Shown: piece after piece, positions 50,084-59,304 of the stretch
Numbering within the stretch: position 1 is the first letter of the stretch
How the letters are laid out: each line of letters opens with the position of its first letter
Notes under the pieces: generated by a model
What the model was told of the DNA's origin: nothing
The model's database searches: none
Seen by the model: only the letters and a program-made list of their open reading frames with translations
Made by a program: the position numbers and the translations under genes
Assembly (NCBI RefSeq): GCF_036503815.1
Contig: NZ_AP027764.1
Location: forward strand, 4,650,001-4,714,000
Length of the DNA stretch: 64,000 bases
Direction: 5' to 3'
DNA from: Escherichia coli
Lineage (GTDB): Bacteria > Pseudomonadota > Gammaproteobacteria > Enterobacterales > Enterobacteriaceae

Positions 50084-52346
50084 CCTGGATCTCCTTCGAC
50101 AATTCGACAAAGAAGGCGCTGTATCCGGCTACGCGCACCACCAGCCCGGCATAGTCCTGTGGGCGCTGTTGGGCTTCCCGCAACGTGTCAGCGTTCACCA
50201 CGTTAAACTGAATATGCTGTAACTTAAGCTGGGTAAATGCCCGTAAGAAGTCGGCCAGTTTGCGTAATCCCGCTTCACCTTCCAGGGTCGCCGGAGTGAA
50301 TTTCACGTTCAGCAATGTACCGTTAGAAAGCAGCGTGTTATCGAGCTTGCTGACTGATTTCAGTACCGCCGTTGGTCCTTGTGCGTCCTGGCCCAGCATG
50401 GGAGACAAGCCACCGTCTGCCAGTTGTTCCCCGGCAAAACGACCGTCTGGCGTCGCACCAACCACCGCTCCCAACGGGACATGAGCAGAAACGGTATACG
50501 ATCCTGGCGTGAAGTAGCCGCCGCGCGGGTTCTGGTATTTTTCCACTTCTTTGCAGTAATGACGCAGGAGTTCGGCGCTAATGTTATCCACCTCGTCGAT
50601 ATCGTTACCGTATTTCTCAAAGCGGTTAATTAAGCGAGCGCGGACTTTTTCGCCTTCTGGCGTTGCGAAGTTGGCTTTTAATACCGACAGCAATTCGTCA
50701 AAACTTAAACGCTGTTGCTCAAAAACCATCCCTTTCAACGCATGGAGAGAATCGCTCAGGTTGGCGATACCGATCCCCTGTACGCCGGAGAAGTTATAAC
50801 GCGCGCCGCCATCGGTAATATCGCGGCCTTTTTCCAGACAATCGCTGATAAACGACGAGAGCAGCGGTACAGGAGCCCAGTCACGGTGACCGATATCACA
50901 AATATTGCTGCCTTCAACCATCAGGGTGATGTAGTGGCTGATCTTGGCGCGGATCTGTTCCAGCAAACCTTCATAACTCAGCGTGGCATTACCTTCATTT
51001 TCATGCAGGCAGATTTCCATCACTTTCAGCAGGTTAAACATCGCGATGTCATGCAGACCATAGGTTCTGCCAGGAATAGATAACTCCACGCAACCCACTA
51101 CGGAATAATCGCGCGCATCTTCCAGCGAAACGCCACGATTGAGGAACGCTGGCACCACCACTTCATCGTTGAAGATTTGCGGAATACCCGTGCCGAGGCG
51201 AATGGTTTCTGCGGTTTTCATCAGGAACGGCGTGTCGATCAAGGCGTTAGTGCGCACACCCAGGTTCGGTTGTGGTAATTGCACGCTTTGATAGGCATCG
51301 AGGCAAAGGAACGAAAGCACGTTCACCGCGCTACGTCCGTTTTCGGTTAACCCACCGAGCAGGGCGGTATAGCCGGTCGGGAAACCTGCAAAATAGCGCG
51401 CGCTGCTGGTGGAGCGTAACAGCACGATGTCGTTGCACTTCACCCATAAAGATTCGAGCAGTTCTTTCAGGAACGCCGGATCTTCGCCCTGGGTTAATGA
51501 TGCCTGATAGAACGGCAACATATACTGGTCGAAGCGCCCTAAAGACAGCGAGCTGGCGTTGGATTCGTATTGCAGAATGATGTTCATGTACCAGAACAAC
51601 TGGCACGCCTGCCAGAATGTCTGTGGCTTATGTTCGGCGTTATGGCGGGAGATCTCCGCGATAGTCAGCAGTTCTTCGCGACGCTGGGCATCAGTGCAGT
51701 TTGCCGCCATCGTTTCCGCCAGTTCGGCGTAACGCAAAATGTGTTTCTGCGAGGCTTCGAGCAATAACAGCGCAGCCTGATAAAAGTGATTCTCCGGCTG
51801 TTGCTGGCAATGTTGCTGCATCTGCGCCACCAGCTCACCCAGCCCGTGATTCAGCAGGCGCGGGTAATCAATAATGATGTGCCCCTGGCCTTTATCTGTC
51901 TGGTTGATACTGAAAATCTGCGTGCTGGTCGCGACTTTTACTTCATCCGTCATCTGCCCGTTGATGAAATCTTTCATCGAACGTTTTTCCCAGTATGGGA
52001 ACAGCTCTTCGCGGTAGATACGTTTATCTTCTTCACTAATGGCAAAGCGGTCCTGCGGTCGCGTCGGAAATTGATCCAGCTCTTTCAGCAGCCAGTAAGG
52101 GTCCATTTCCGGCGACATAATCCCGGCGCGCGGTTTTACGGTACGGTTACCAGCAATCAGTTCTTCATCACGAATCGAAATTTCAACATGTTCAAGGATA
52201 TACGCTGTTGCTTTCGCCCGGCGCAATATCACTGGTTCGCCTTCGGTTTGCCGATGGCTGGCGGTATAAAGCAGCGCCCGCTCCAGCGAGATTTCACGGG
52301 TATTAGCAAACAGTGCAGTTTTAAGGCGAGAGATACGATTCGTCAT
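50049..52346 (-). CDS. pflD: Glycyl radical enzyme PflD (anhydrosugar-6-phosphate lyase)
   Basis: 765-residue glycyl radical enzyme. The radical glycine is G741 in RVAGYSAFF and the catalytic cysteine is C419 in VVGCVELSIPG. The GCVE form marks it as a C-O-lyase/dehydratase-type enzyme, not a pyruvate formate-lyase (which has CC) despite its name. As I recall the published work on anhydroglycolysis, PflD opens the ring of 1,5-anhydromannitol-6-phosphate to 1-deoxyfructose-6-phosphate. The operon fits: PTS genes upstream and a fructose-6-P aldolase and GldA divergently. Oxygen will destroy the radical. Confidence 0.93.
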   Translation of the reverse strand: MTNRISRLKTALFANTREISLERALLYTASHRQTEGEPVILRRAKATAYILEHVEISIRDEELIAGNRTVKPRAGIMSPEMDPYWLLKELDQFPTRPQDRFAISEEDKRIYREELFPYWEKRSMKDFINGQMTDEVKVATSTQIFSINQTDKGQGHIIIDYPRLLNHGLGELVAQMQQHCQQQPENHFYQAALLLLEASQKHILRYAELAETMAANCTDAQRREELLTIAEISRHNAEHKPQTFWQACQLFWYMNIILQYESNASSLSLGRFDQYMLPFYQASLTQGEDPAFLKELLESLWVKCNDIVLLRSTSSARYFAGFPTGYTALLGGLTENGRSAVNVLSFLCLDAYQSVQLPQPNLGVRTNALIDTPFLMKTAETIRLGTGIPQIFNDEVVVPAFLNRGVSLEDARDYSVVGCVELSIPGRTYGLHDIAMFNLLKVMEICLHENEGNATLSYEGLLEQIRAKISHYITLMVEGSNICDIGHRDWAPVPLLSSFISDCLEKGRDITDGGARYNFSGVQGIGIANLSDSLHALKGMVFEQQRLSFDELLSVLKANFATPEGEKVRARLINRFEKYGNDIDEVDNISAELLRHYCKEVEKYQNPRGGYFTPGSYTVSAHVPLGAVVGATPDGRFAGEQLADGGLSPMLGQDAQGPTAVLKSVSKLDNTLLSNGTLLNVKFTPATLEGEAGLRKLADFLRAFTQLKLQHIQFNVVNADTLREAQQRPQDYAGLVVRVAGYSAFFVELSKEIQDDIIRRTAHQL

Positions 52347-52370
52347 GAGGAACTCCTGTGGGAAAGCGAA

Positions 52371-52388
52371 CCCGCCCTTACGGGCGGG
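52371..52388 (-). promoter_or_regulatory. Hairpin between frwB and pflD
   Basis: Palindrome CCCGCCC TTAC GGGCGGG in the 50-bp gap. It lacks a T-run, so it is more likely an mRNA stabilising or processing element that sets the ratio of frwCB to pflDC message than a full terminator. Confidence 0.55.
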
Positions 52389-52396
52389 ATAAGAAC

Positions 52397-52717
52397 TTAA
52401 GCGGTTTGCGCCAGGTGAGCTTCAATTTTGCTCATAATGGCATCAGCGCGTTTTACCGCGTCGCTGATGTTGACGCGCACAATGGTCTTGCCAGCAAAAC
52501 GCTCTTCAAACTTGATGCCGATATCTTTGGTCAGAATCACCATATCGGCGCTCGCCACGTCTTCCGCAGTCAGTTCATTTTCCAGACCAATCGAGCCCTG
52601 AGTTTCTACTTTCACTTCCCAACCTTTCGCTTTCGCAGCGCTTTCAAGCGCCTCTGCCGCCATATAAGTATGGGCAACACCAGATGGACATGCGGTTACT
52701 GCAATAATTTTCGTCAT
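52397..52717 (-). CDS. frwB: PTS fructose-like EIIB component FrwB
   Basis: 106-residue EIIB domain. Phosphocysteine C10 in TACPSGVAHT, the standard fructose-family loop. It receives phosphate from the EIIA part of FrwA and passes it to the sugar bound to FrwC. It lies 14 bp after frwC. Confidence 0.94.
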   Translation of the reverse strand: MTKIIAVTACPSGVAHTYMAAEALESAAKAKGWEVKVETQGSIGLENELTAEDVASADMVILTKDIGIKFEERFAGKTIVRVNISDAVKRADAIMSKIEAHLAQTA

Positions 52718-52731
52718 GGCTCGTTCCTCAA

Positions 52732-53793
52732 TTAATTAATTTCAAAATCCAGATCCAGGTCGTCTTCCTTCTCATCAGTCGAAGGCCCATTTTTACGCGC
52801 CAGACTTTTCAGCACGTTCACACAAACTGCTGTCACTACTGCGATATAACCCAGCTTGCCTTCAACCACCGGCAGCACAATCAGACCACCCCAGCCTGCA
52901 TAGCACTGCGCACCGACCAGCGCCGCAGTTACTGCACCACAAACTGAACCGACCATGATGGAAGGAATGACACGCAGCGGATCGGCAGCGGCGAAAGGAA
53001 TCGCCCCTTCAGTAACACCAACGCACCCCATCACCAGCGCCGCTTTGCCGGTTTCGCGCTCTTCTGCAGAGAAATTTTTACGACCAATCAGCGTCGCCAG
53101 CCCCATGCCCAACGGTGGAACACAAATCCCAACAGCGGCAATAGCCACCACGGTATAAACACCCTGAGCAACGCAAATCAGCATGAAGGCATAGGCCACT
53201 TTGTTAACCGGACCGCCCATATCGAACGCCAGCATCAGCCCCATGATCACCGCCAGCATAACAATGCTGCCCTGCTGCATCCCCTGTAGCCACTGAGTCA
53301 GGCTGTTGGTCAACGCACCCACCGGCTCGCCCAGTCCCCACATCATGACACCAGCGGTAATCAGTGTGCCGACGATCGGAATGATGAAGATTGGCATCAC
53401 CGAGCGCAGAACTTTATGCACCGGAATTTTCTTCAGATAATGCACCACGATGCCGCCGATAATCCCTGCGATCAGCGCACCAAAGAAGCCCGCGCCAAAG
53501 CTGTTACCAACCCAGGCACCGATGGCGCACGGAGCCAGCGCAGAACGTTCTGCAATGGAATAACCGATGTACGCTGCGAGGAAAGGCACCATCAGCGTCA
53601 ACCCCGCAACGCCGATATCAAACAGTTTTTTTAGATTCGGATCGGCTACGGCATCCGGCACTGCGCCTTTGCCATACAACATGACGGAAACCGCCAGCAA
53701 AATACCGCCCGATACCACGAAGGGAATCATGTGTGAAACGCCCGTCATTAAATGCTGACGGGTATTTTTCAGGATCTGCACCAACTCATTCAT
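52732..53793 (-). CDS. frwC: PTS fructose-like EIIC permease FrwC
   Basis: Membrane permease of the frw PTS, 353 residues with about 9-10 hydrophobic segments; the conserved EIIC segment GVTEGAIPFAAADP is present. The K-12 protein is 359 residues as I recall. Here six residues of an Ala/Val/Gly stretch near the last membrane segment (after KLGYIA) are missing, apparently by an 18-bp in-frame deletion between short direct repeats. First gene of the leftward operon, divergent from frwA. Confidence 0.93.
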   Translation of the reverse strand: MNELVQILKNTRQHLMTGVSHMIPFVVSGGILLAVSVMLYGKGAVPDAVADPNLKKLFDIGVAGLTLMVPFLAAYIGYSIAERSALAPCAIGAWVGNSFGAGFFGALIAGIIGGIVVHYLKKIPVHKVLRSVMPIFIIPIVGTLITAGVMMWGLGEPVGALTNSLTQWLQGMQQGSIVMLAVIMGLMLAFDMGGPVNKVAYAFMLICVAQGVYTVVAIAAVGICVPPLGMGLATLIGRKNFSAEERETGKAALVMGCVGVTEGAIPFAAADPLRVIPSIMVGSVCGAVTAALVGAQCYAGWGGLIVLPVVEGKLGYIAVVTAVCVNVLKSLARKNGPSTDEKEDDLDLDFEIN

Positions 53794-54101
53794 AAGCTGC
53801 TCCCGGGCTTGTGAAAGCCCATGTCCATATTTTTGATGAAGGAAACAATAGGCAATCGCAGGCGGAGCAAACAGTGGATAAAAAGGCCATTTACTGGACT
53901 TTTGTAATATCAGTACAAAAATGCGATCCGCCTCATAACTTGCGATAACCCGGAAGCATGCCGCAGAACGGCGTCTTGTGAGACGCGTCGCAAATTGACG
54001 GTTACATTACATTTGTCCAGATTTTGGCAGATTTGTCACATGGCAGGCCGTTGCCGTGCGCTCTTATCCTGTAAACAGAAAACCGTACCGGGAGAGAGGC
54101 A
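53794..54101. promoter_or_regulatory. frwC-frwA divergent promoter region
   Basis: 308 bp without a gene. A palindrome GGCGTCTTGTGAGACGCG (53967-53984) and two CAGATTTTGGCAGATTTGTC-like direct repeats near 54018-54040 could be regulator sites. No -10/-35 pair was convincing. Confidence 0.5.
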
Positions 54102-56603
54102 ATGGCCCTGATTGTGGAATTTATTTGTGAGCTACCTAACGGCGTACATGCGCGTCCGGCAAGCCACGTTGAAACGCTGTGTAATACTTTTTCATCACAA
54201 ATTGAGTGGCATAACCTGCGCACTGACCGCAAGGGCAACGCCAAAAGCGCCCTTGCGCTGATTGGCACCGATACGCTGGTGGGCGATAGTTGCCAGTTAC
54301 TAATTTCCGGGGCCGATGAACAGGAAGCGCATCAGCGTTTAAGCCAATGGCTGCGCGATGAATTTCCCCACTGCGACGCGCCGCTGGCGGAAGTAAAATC
54401 TGACGAACTGGAGCCGCTGCCGGTTTCATTAACCAACCTGAATCCGCGTATTATCCGCGCCCGCACCGTATGCAGTGGTAGCGCAGGCGGCATTCTGACG
54501 CCAATCTCTTCTTTAGATCTCAACGCGCTGGGTAACCTCCCCGCAACCAACGGCGTTGACGCCGAGCAATCCGCGCTGGAAAACGGCCTGACGCTGGTAC
54601 TGAAAAACATTGAGTTTCGTCTGCTGGATAGCGACGGTGCTACCAGCGCGATTCTGGAAGCTCACCGATCATTAGCGAGCGATACCTCTCTACGTCAGCA
54701 CTTACTGGCTGGCGTGAGCGAGGGATTAAGCTGCGCCGAAGCAATTGTTACCAGTGCAAATCACTTCTGCGAAGAGTTCGCTCGTTCCAGCAGCAGCTAC
54801 CTGCAAGAACGCGCGCTGGATGTGCGCGATGTCTGCTTCCAGTTACTCCAGCAAATCTACGGCGAGAAACGCTTTCCGGCACCGGGCAAGCTAACGCAGC
54901 CCGCCATTTGTATGGCGGATGAACTGACCCCTAGCCAGTTCCTCGAACTGGATAAAAATCACCTCAAAGGATTGTTGCTCAAAAGCGGCGGCACCACCTC
55001 ACACACGGTGATCCTTGCCCGTTCGTTCAACATTCCGACGCTGGTTGGTGTGGATATTGATGCCCTTACTCCGTGGCAGCATCAAACGATTTATATCGAC
55101 GGCAACGCTGGGGCGATTGTGGTTGAGCCTGGAGAAGCCGTAGCCCGTTATTATCAGCAAGAAGCCCGCGTACAGAACGCCCTTCGTGAGCAACAGCGTG
55201 TCTGGCTGACCCAACAAGCCCGTACCGCTGACGGTATCCGCATTGAAATTGCCGCTAACATCGCTCACTCCGTCGAAGCGCAGGCCGCATTCGGCAATGG
55301 TGCGGAAGGCGTTGGTTTGTTCCGCACTGAAATGCTCTATATGGATCGCACCAGTGCACCGGGCGAAAGCGAGCTGTACAACATTTTTTGTCAGGCGCTG
55401 GAGTCCGCCAACGGACGCAGCATTATTGTGCGCACTATGGATATTGGCGGTGACAAACCCGTTGATTATCTGAATATTCCCGCAGAGGCAAACCCGTTCC
55501 TCGGTTATCGCGCCGTGCGTATTTATGAAGAGTACGCGTCGTTATTTACCACGCAGCTACGATCGATCCTGCGCGCCTCCGCTCATGGTAGCCTGAAAAT
55601 CATGATCCCGATGATCTCTTCAATGGAAGAGATCTTATGGGTGAAAGAAAAACTGGCAGAAGCTAAACAGCAGCTGCGTAACGAACACATTCCGTTTGAT
55701 GAAAAGATCCAGCTCGGTATCATGCTTGAAGTGCCGTCAGTAATGTTCATCATCGATCAATGCTGTGAAGAGATTGATTTCTTTAGTATTGGTAGTAATG
55801 ATCTGACGCAATATCTGCTGGCAGTGGATCGCGATAACGCTAAGGTAACTCGTCACTACAACAGCCTGAATCCGGCATTCTTGCGGGCGCTTGATTACGC
55901 CGTGCAGGCAGTGCATCGCCAGGGCAAATGGATTGGTCTGTGCGGTGAACTTGGGGCGAAAGGTTCCGTGCTGCCGTTGCTGGTCGGTTTAGGGCTGGAT
56001 GAGTTGAGCATGAGTGCACCGTCAATTCCGGCGGCGAAAGCGCGGATGGCGCAACTTGATAGCCGCGAATGCCGCCAGTTACTCAACCAGGCAATGGCCT
56101 GCCGTACTTCGCTGGAAGTGGAACACCTGCTGGCACAATTCCGCATGACGCAACAGGACGCACCGTTGGTCACCGCCGAGTGCATCACGCTGGAAAGCGA
56201 CTGGCGCAGCAAAGAAGAAGTGCTCAAAGGCATGACCGATAACCTGCTGCTGGCGGGCCGCTGCCGCTATCCGCGTAAACTGGAAGCCGACTTGTGGGCG
56301 CGCGAGGCCGTTTTCTCTACCGGTCTGGGCTTTAGTTTTGCCATTCCACACAGCAAATCAGAACACATTGAGCAGTCCACCATCAGCGTGGCGCGTCTGC
56401 AAGCGCCAGTGCGCTGGGGCGATGATGAAGCACAATTCATCATTATGTTAACCCTTAACAAACACGCTGCCGGCGATCAGCATATGCGCATTTTCTCGCG
56501 CCTCGCTCGCCGCATCATGCACGAAGAATTCCGTAACGCGCTGGTTAACGCCGCCTCTGCCGACGCTATCGCCAGCCTGCTGCAACATGAACTGGAACTG
56601 TAA
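54102..56603 (+). CDS. frwA: Multiphosphoryl transfer protein FrwA (HPr-EI-EIIA fusion)
   Basis: 833-residue fusion of three PTS proteins. HPr domain at the N-terminus with H16 (NGVHARPAS). Enzyme I domain (about 115-660) with phosphohistidine H301 in GGTTSHTVILARS and the PEP-site EIDFFSIGSNDLTQY signature. EIIA(Fru) domain from about 690 with H750 in FAIPHSK. It can take phosphate from PEP to FrwB/FrwD without general PTS proteins. Synonym ptsA. It begins the rightward frwA-fsaB-gldA transcript, 308 bp from divergent frwC. Confidence 0.94.
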   Translation: MALIVEFICELPNGVHARPASHVETLCNTFSSQIEWHNLRTDRKGNAKSALALIGTDTLVGDSCQLLISGADEQEAHQRLSQWLRDEFPHCDAPLAEVKSDELEPLPVSLTNLNPRIIRARTVCSGSAGGILTPISSLDLNALGNLPATNGVDAEQSALENGLTLVLKNIEFRLLDSDGATSAILEAHRSLASDTSLRQHLLAGVSEGLSCAEAIVTSANHFCEEFARSSSSYLQERALDVRDVCFQLLQQIYGEKRFPAPGKLTQPAICMADELTPSQFLELDKNHLKGLLLKSGGTTSHTVILARSFNIPTLVGVDIDALTPWQHQTIYIDGNAGAIVVEPGEAVARYYQQEARVQNALREQQRVWLTQQARTADGIRIEIAANIAHSVEAQAAFGNGAEGVGLFRTEMLYMDRTSAPGESELYNIFCQALESANGRSIIVRTMDIGGDKPVDYLNIPAEANPFLGYRAVRIYEEYASLFTTQLRSILRASAHGSLKIMIPMISSMEEILWVKEKLAEAKQQLRNEHIPFDEKIQLGIMLEVPSVMFIIDQCCEEIDFFSIGSNDLTQYLLAVDRDNAKVTRHYNSLNPAFLRALDYAVQAVHRQGKWIGLCGELGAKGSVLPLLVGLGLDELSMSAPSIPAAKARMAQLDSRECRQLLNQAMACRTSLEVEHLLAQFRMTQQDAPLVTAECITLESDWRSKEEVLKGMTDNLLLAGRCRYPRKLEADLWAREAVFSTGLGFSFAIPHSKSEHIEQSTISVARLQAPVRWGDDEAQFIIMLTLNKHAAGDQHMRIFSRLARRIMHEEFRNALVNAASADAIASLLQHELEL

Positions 56604-56614
56604 AAGGAAACATC

Positions 56615-57277
56615 ATGGAACTGTATCTGGACACCGCTAACGTCGCAGAAGTCGAACGTCTGGCACGCATATTCCCGATTGCCGGGGTAACAACTAACCC
56701 GAGCATTATCGCGGCCAGCAAGGAGTCCATCTGGGAAGTGCTGCCGCGTTTGCAAAAAGCGATTGGTGATGAGGGTATTTTGTTTGCTCAGACCATGAGT
56801 CGTGACGCGCAGGGGATGGTGGAAGAAGCGAAGCGCCTGCGCGACGCCATTCCGGGCATCGTGGTGAAAATCCCGGTGACTTCCGAAGGTCTGGCTGCCA
56901 TTAAGATGCTGAAAAAAGAGGGTATTACTACACTTGGCACCGCTGTATATAGCGCCGCACAAGGGTTATTAGCCGCGCTGGCAGGGGCAAAATATGTTGC
57001 TCCGTATGTTAACCGCGTCGACGCCCAGGGCGGTGACGGCATTCGTACGGTTCAGGAGCTGCAAGCGCTGTTGGAAATGCACGCGCCAGAAAGCATGGTG
57101 CTGGCTGCCAGCTTTAAAACACCGCGTCAGGCGCTGGATTGTTTGCTGGCAGGATGTGAGTCCATCACCCTACCCTTAGATGTAGCGCAACAAATGCTCA
57201 ACACTCCTGCGGTAGAGTCGGCTATAGAGAAGTTTGAGCACGACTGGAATGCCGCATTTGGCACTACTCATCTCTAA
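56615..57277 (+). CDS. fsaB: Fructose-6-phosphate aldolase 2 (FsaB/TalC)
   Basis: Class I aldolase of the transaldolase family, 220 residues. Schiff-base lysine K85 in VVKIPVTSEG. FSA enzymes cleave fructose-6-P poorly and prefer hydroxyacetone as donor, in keeping with a natural role in splitting 1-deoxyfructose-6-P into glyceraldehyde-3-P and hydroxyacetone in the PflD pathway. It starts 11 bp after frwA and 10 bp before gldA. Confidence 0.95.
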   Translation: MELYLDTANVAEVERLARIFPIAGVTTNPSIIAASKESIWEVLPRLQKAIGDEGILFAQTMSRDAQGMVEEAKRLRDAIPGIVVKIPVTSEGLAAIKMLKKEGITTLGTAVYSAAQGLLAALAGAKYVAPYVNRVDAQGGDGIRTVQELQALLEMHAPESMVLAASFKTPRQALDCLLAGCESITLPLDVAQQMLNTPAVESAIEKFEHDWNAAFGTTHL

Positions 57278-57287
57278 AGGAGCAATT

Positions 57288-58391
57288 ATGGACCGCATTA
57301 TTCAATCACCGGGTAAATACATCCAGGGCGCAGATGTCATTAATCGTCTGGGCGAGTACCTGAAGCCGCTGGCAGAACGCTGGTTAGTGGTGGGTGACAA
57401 ATTTGTTTTAGGTTTTGCTCAATCCACTGTCGAGAAAAGCTTTAAAGATGCTGGACTGGTAGTAGAAATTGCGCCGTTTGGCGGTGAATGTTCGCAAAAT
57501 GAGATCGACCGTCTGCGTGGCATCGCGGAGACTGCGCAGTGTGGCGCAATTCTCGGTATCGGTGGCGGAAAAACCCTCGATACTGCCAAAGCGCTGGCAC
57601 ATTTCATGGGTGTTCCGGTAGCGATCGCACCGACTATTGCCTCTACCGACGCACCGTGCAGCGCGCTGTCTGTTATCTACACCGATGATGGTGAGTTTGA
57701 CCGCTATTTGCTGTTGCCAAATAACCCGAATATGGTCATTGTCGACACCAAAATCGTCGCGGGCGCACCTGCACGTCTGTTAGCGGCGGGTATCGGCGAT
57801 GCGCTGGCGACCTGGTTTGAAGCGCGTGCTTGCTCTCGTAGCGGTGCGACCACAATGGCGGGCGGTAAGTGTACTCAGGCAGCGCTGGCGCTGGCTGAAC
57901 TGTGCTACAACACGCTGCTGGAAGAAGGCGAAAAAGCGATGCTTGCCGCCGAACAGCATGTAGTAACTCCAGCACTGGAACGCGTGATTGAAGCGAACAC
58001 CTATTTGAGCGGCGTTGGCTTTGAAAGCGGTGGGCTGGCGGCGGCGCACGCGGTGCATAACGGCCTGACTGCAATCCCTGATGCCCATCACTATTATCAT
58101 GGTGAAAAAGTGGCATTCGGTACGCTGACGCAGCTGGTTCTGGAAAATGCGCCGGTGGAAGAAATCGAAACCGTAGCTGCACTTAGCCATGCGGTAGGTT
58201 TGCCAATAACCCTCGCTCAACTGGATATTAAAGAAGATGTCCCGGCGAAAATGCGGATTGTGGCAGAAGCGGCATGTGCAGAAGGTGAAACCATCCACAA
58301 CATGCCTGGCGGCGCGACGCCAGATCAGGTTTACGCCGCACTGCTGGTAGCCGACCAGTACGGTCAGCGTTTCCTGCAAGAGTGGGAATAA
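57288..58391 (+). CDS. gldA: Glycerol dehydrogenase GldA
   Basis: NAD-dependent, zinc-containing polyol dehydrogenase of 367 residues (iron-type alcohol dehydrogenase fold). NAD-binding GIGGGKTLDTAK is at about 90-101. Zinc ligands D171 (GIGDALATW), H254 (AAAHAVHNG) and H271 (YYHGEK) are seen. It oxidises glycerol but also reduces hydroxyacetone to 1,2-propanediol, which fits with the preceding aldolase. The frame runs back to 57234, but ATG 57288 has AAAGGAG upstream. A hairpin follows the stop. Confidence 0.96.
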   Translation: MDRIIQSPGKYIQGADVINRLGEYLKPLAERWLVVGDKFVLGFAQSTVEKSFKDAGLVVEIAPFGGECSQNEIDRLRGIAETAQCGAILGIGGGKTLDTAKALAHFMGVPVAIAPTIASTDAPCSALSVIYTDDGEFDRYLLLPNNPNMVIVDTKIVAGAPARLLAAGIGDALATWFEARACSRSGATTMAGGKCTQAALALAELCYNTLLEEGEKAMLAAEQHVVTPALERVIEANTYLSGVGFESGGLAAAHAVHNGLTAIPDAHHYYHGEKVAFGTLTQLVLENAPVEEIETVAALSHAVGLPITLAQLDIKEDVPAKMRIVAEAACAEGETIHNMPGGATPDQVYAALLVADQYGQRFLQEWE

Positions 58392-58398
58392 TCTATGC

Positions 58399-58425
58399 CA
58401 AACTCCCGGCTTGTCCGGGAGTTTG
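58399..58425 (+). terminator. Hairpin after gldA
   Basis: CAAACTCCCGG with its complement around CTTGT, 8 bp past the stop. T-run is minimal, so it may work with a second T-rich hairpin (ACTCCC/GGGAGT, 58555-58580) about 160 bp later. Confidence 0.6.
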
Positions 58426-58434
58426 AACGCAAAA

Positions 58435-58534
58435 TTGCCTGATGCGCTACGCTTATCAGGCCTACGAAATATATGCAATGCATTGAATTTACGTGTTTTT
58501 TATGTCTGACAAGGCGTTCACGCCGCATCCGGCA
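58435..58534. repeat. REP pair (BIME) between gldA and yijF
   Basis: Two REP-like palindromes about 37 bp apart: TTGCCTGATGCGCTACGCTTATCAGGCCTAC region (58435-58465) and a TGTCTGACAAGGCGTTCACGCCGCATCCGGCA region (58503-58534). They lie head to tail after gldA and before the hairpin at 58555. Confidence 0.8.
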
Positions 58535-58554
58535 CTCTGTGCCATTAATCTGAT

Positions 58555-58580
58555 ACTCCCACGTTGTTCGGGAGTTTTTA
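58555..58580 (+). terminator. Terminator-like hairpin before yijF
   Basis: Short stem ACTCCC (58555-58560) with GGGAGT and five T residues following. Probably the true end of the frwA-fsaB-gldA transcript. Confidence 0.65.
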
Positions 58581-58662
58581 TCCGCTTCTGGACATTTTCT
58601 CCACAGAACAATCGTTAGCCCGGAAGGTCGAATCTGTGAATATTTTTTCACGGACGAAACAG

Positions 58663-59280
58663 ATGAAAGCTTCACTGGCGTTGTTCAGTCTTCTGACGGT
58701 ATTTACCAGTTACTCCTTAAAATCTCCCGCTGTTCCACCAACCGTGGTACAAATCCAGGCCAACACCAATCTTGCCATCGCAGACGGTGCCAGACAGCAA
58801 ATTGGCAGCACGCTATTTTACGATCCGGCGTATGTGCAGCTTACTTATCCTGGCGGTGATGTCCCACAAGAACGCGGTGTATGTTCCGATGTGGTGATCC
58901 GCGCCCTGCGCAGCCAGAAGGTCGATTTGCAAAAACTGGTGCACGAAGATATGGCGAAGAATTTTGCCGATTATCCGCAAAAGTGGAAGTTAAAGCGCCC
59001 GGACAGCAACATCGATCACCGTCGGGTGCCTAATCTGGAAACCTGGTTTACCCGCCACGATAAAACGCGCCCCACCAGCAAAAACGCCAGTGACTACCAA
59101 GCGGGCGATATTGTCTCCTGGCGATTAGATAATGGGCTGGCACATATTGGGGTGGTTTCAGATGGCTTCGCCCGCGACGGTACGCCGCTGGTGATACATA
59201 ACATTGGCGCAGGCGCGCAGGAAGAAGACGTGCTGTTTAGTTGGCAGATGGTGGGGCACTATCGGTATTTTGCTAAATGA
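58663..59280 (+). CDS. yijF: DUF1287 family protein YijF
   Basis: 205-residue protein with an N-terminal hydrophobic segment (about 3-20) that looks like a signal peptide, so probably periplasmic. DUF1287 resembles NlpC/P60-like cysteine hydrolases: the Cys in GVCSDVVIRA and the His in GLAHIGVVSD are in suitable order. Substrate unknown. The start at ATG 58663 gives the known length; the frame is open further back. It is the only gene on its transcript; yijE converges on it with a 24-bp gap. Confidence 0.88.
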   Translation: MKASLALFSLLTVFTSYSLKSPAVPPTVVQIQANTNLAIADGARQQIGSTLFYDPAYVQLTYPGGDVPQERGVCSDVVIRALRSQKVDLQKLVHEDMAKNFADYPQKWKLKRPDSNIDHRRVPNLETWFTRHDKTRPTSKNASDYQAGDIVSWRLDNGLAHIGVVSDGFARDGTPLVIHNIGAGAQEEDVLFSWQMVGHYRYFAK

Positions 59281-59304
59281 GCGCTCGCCCCACCTGTAAA
59301 AAAT

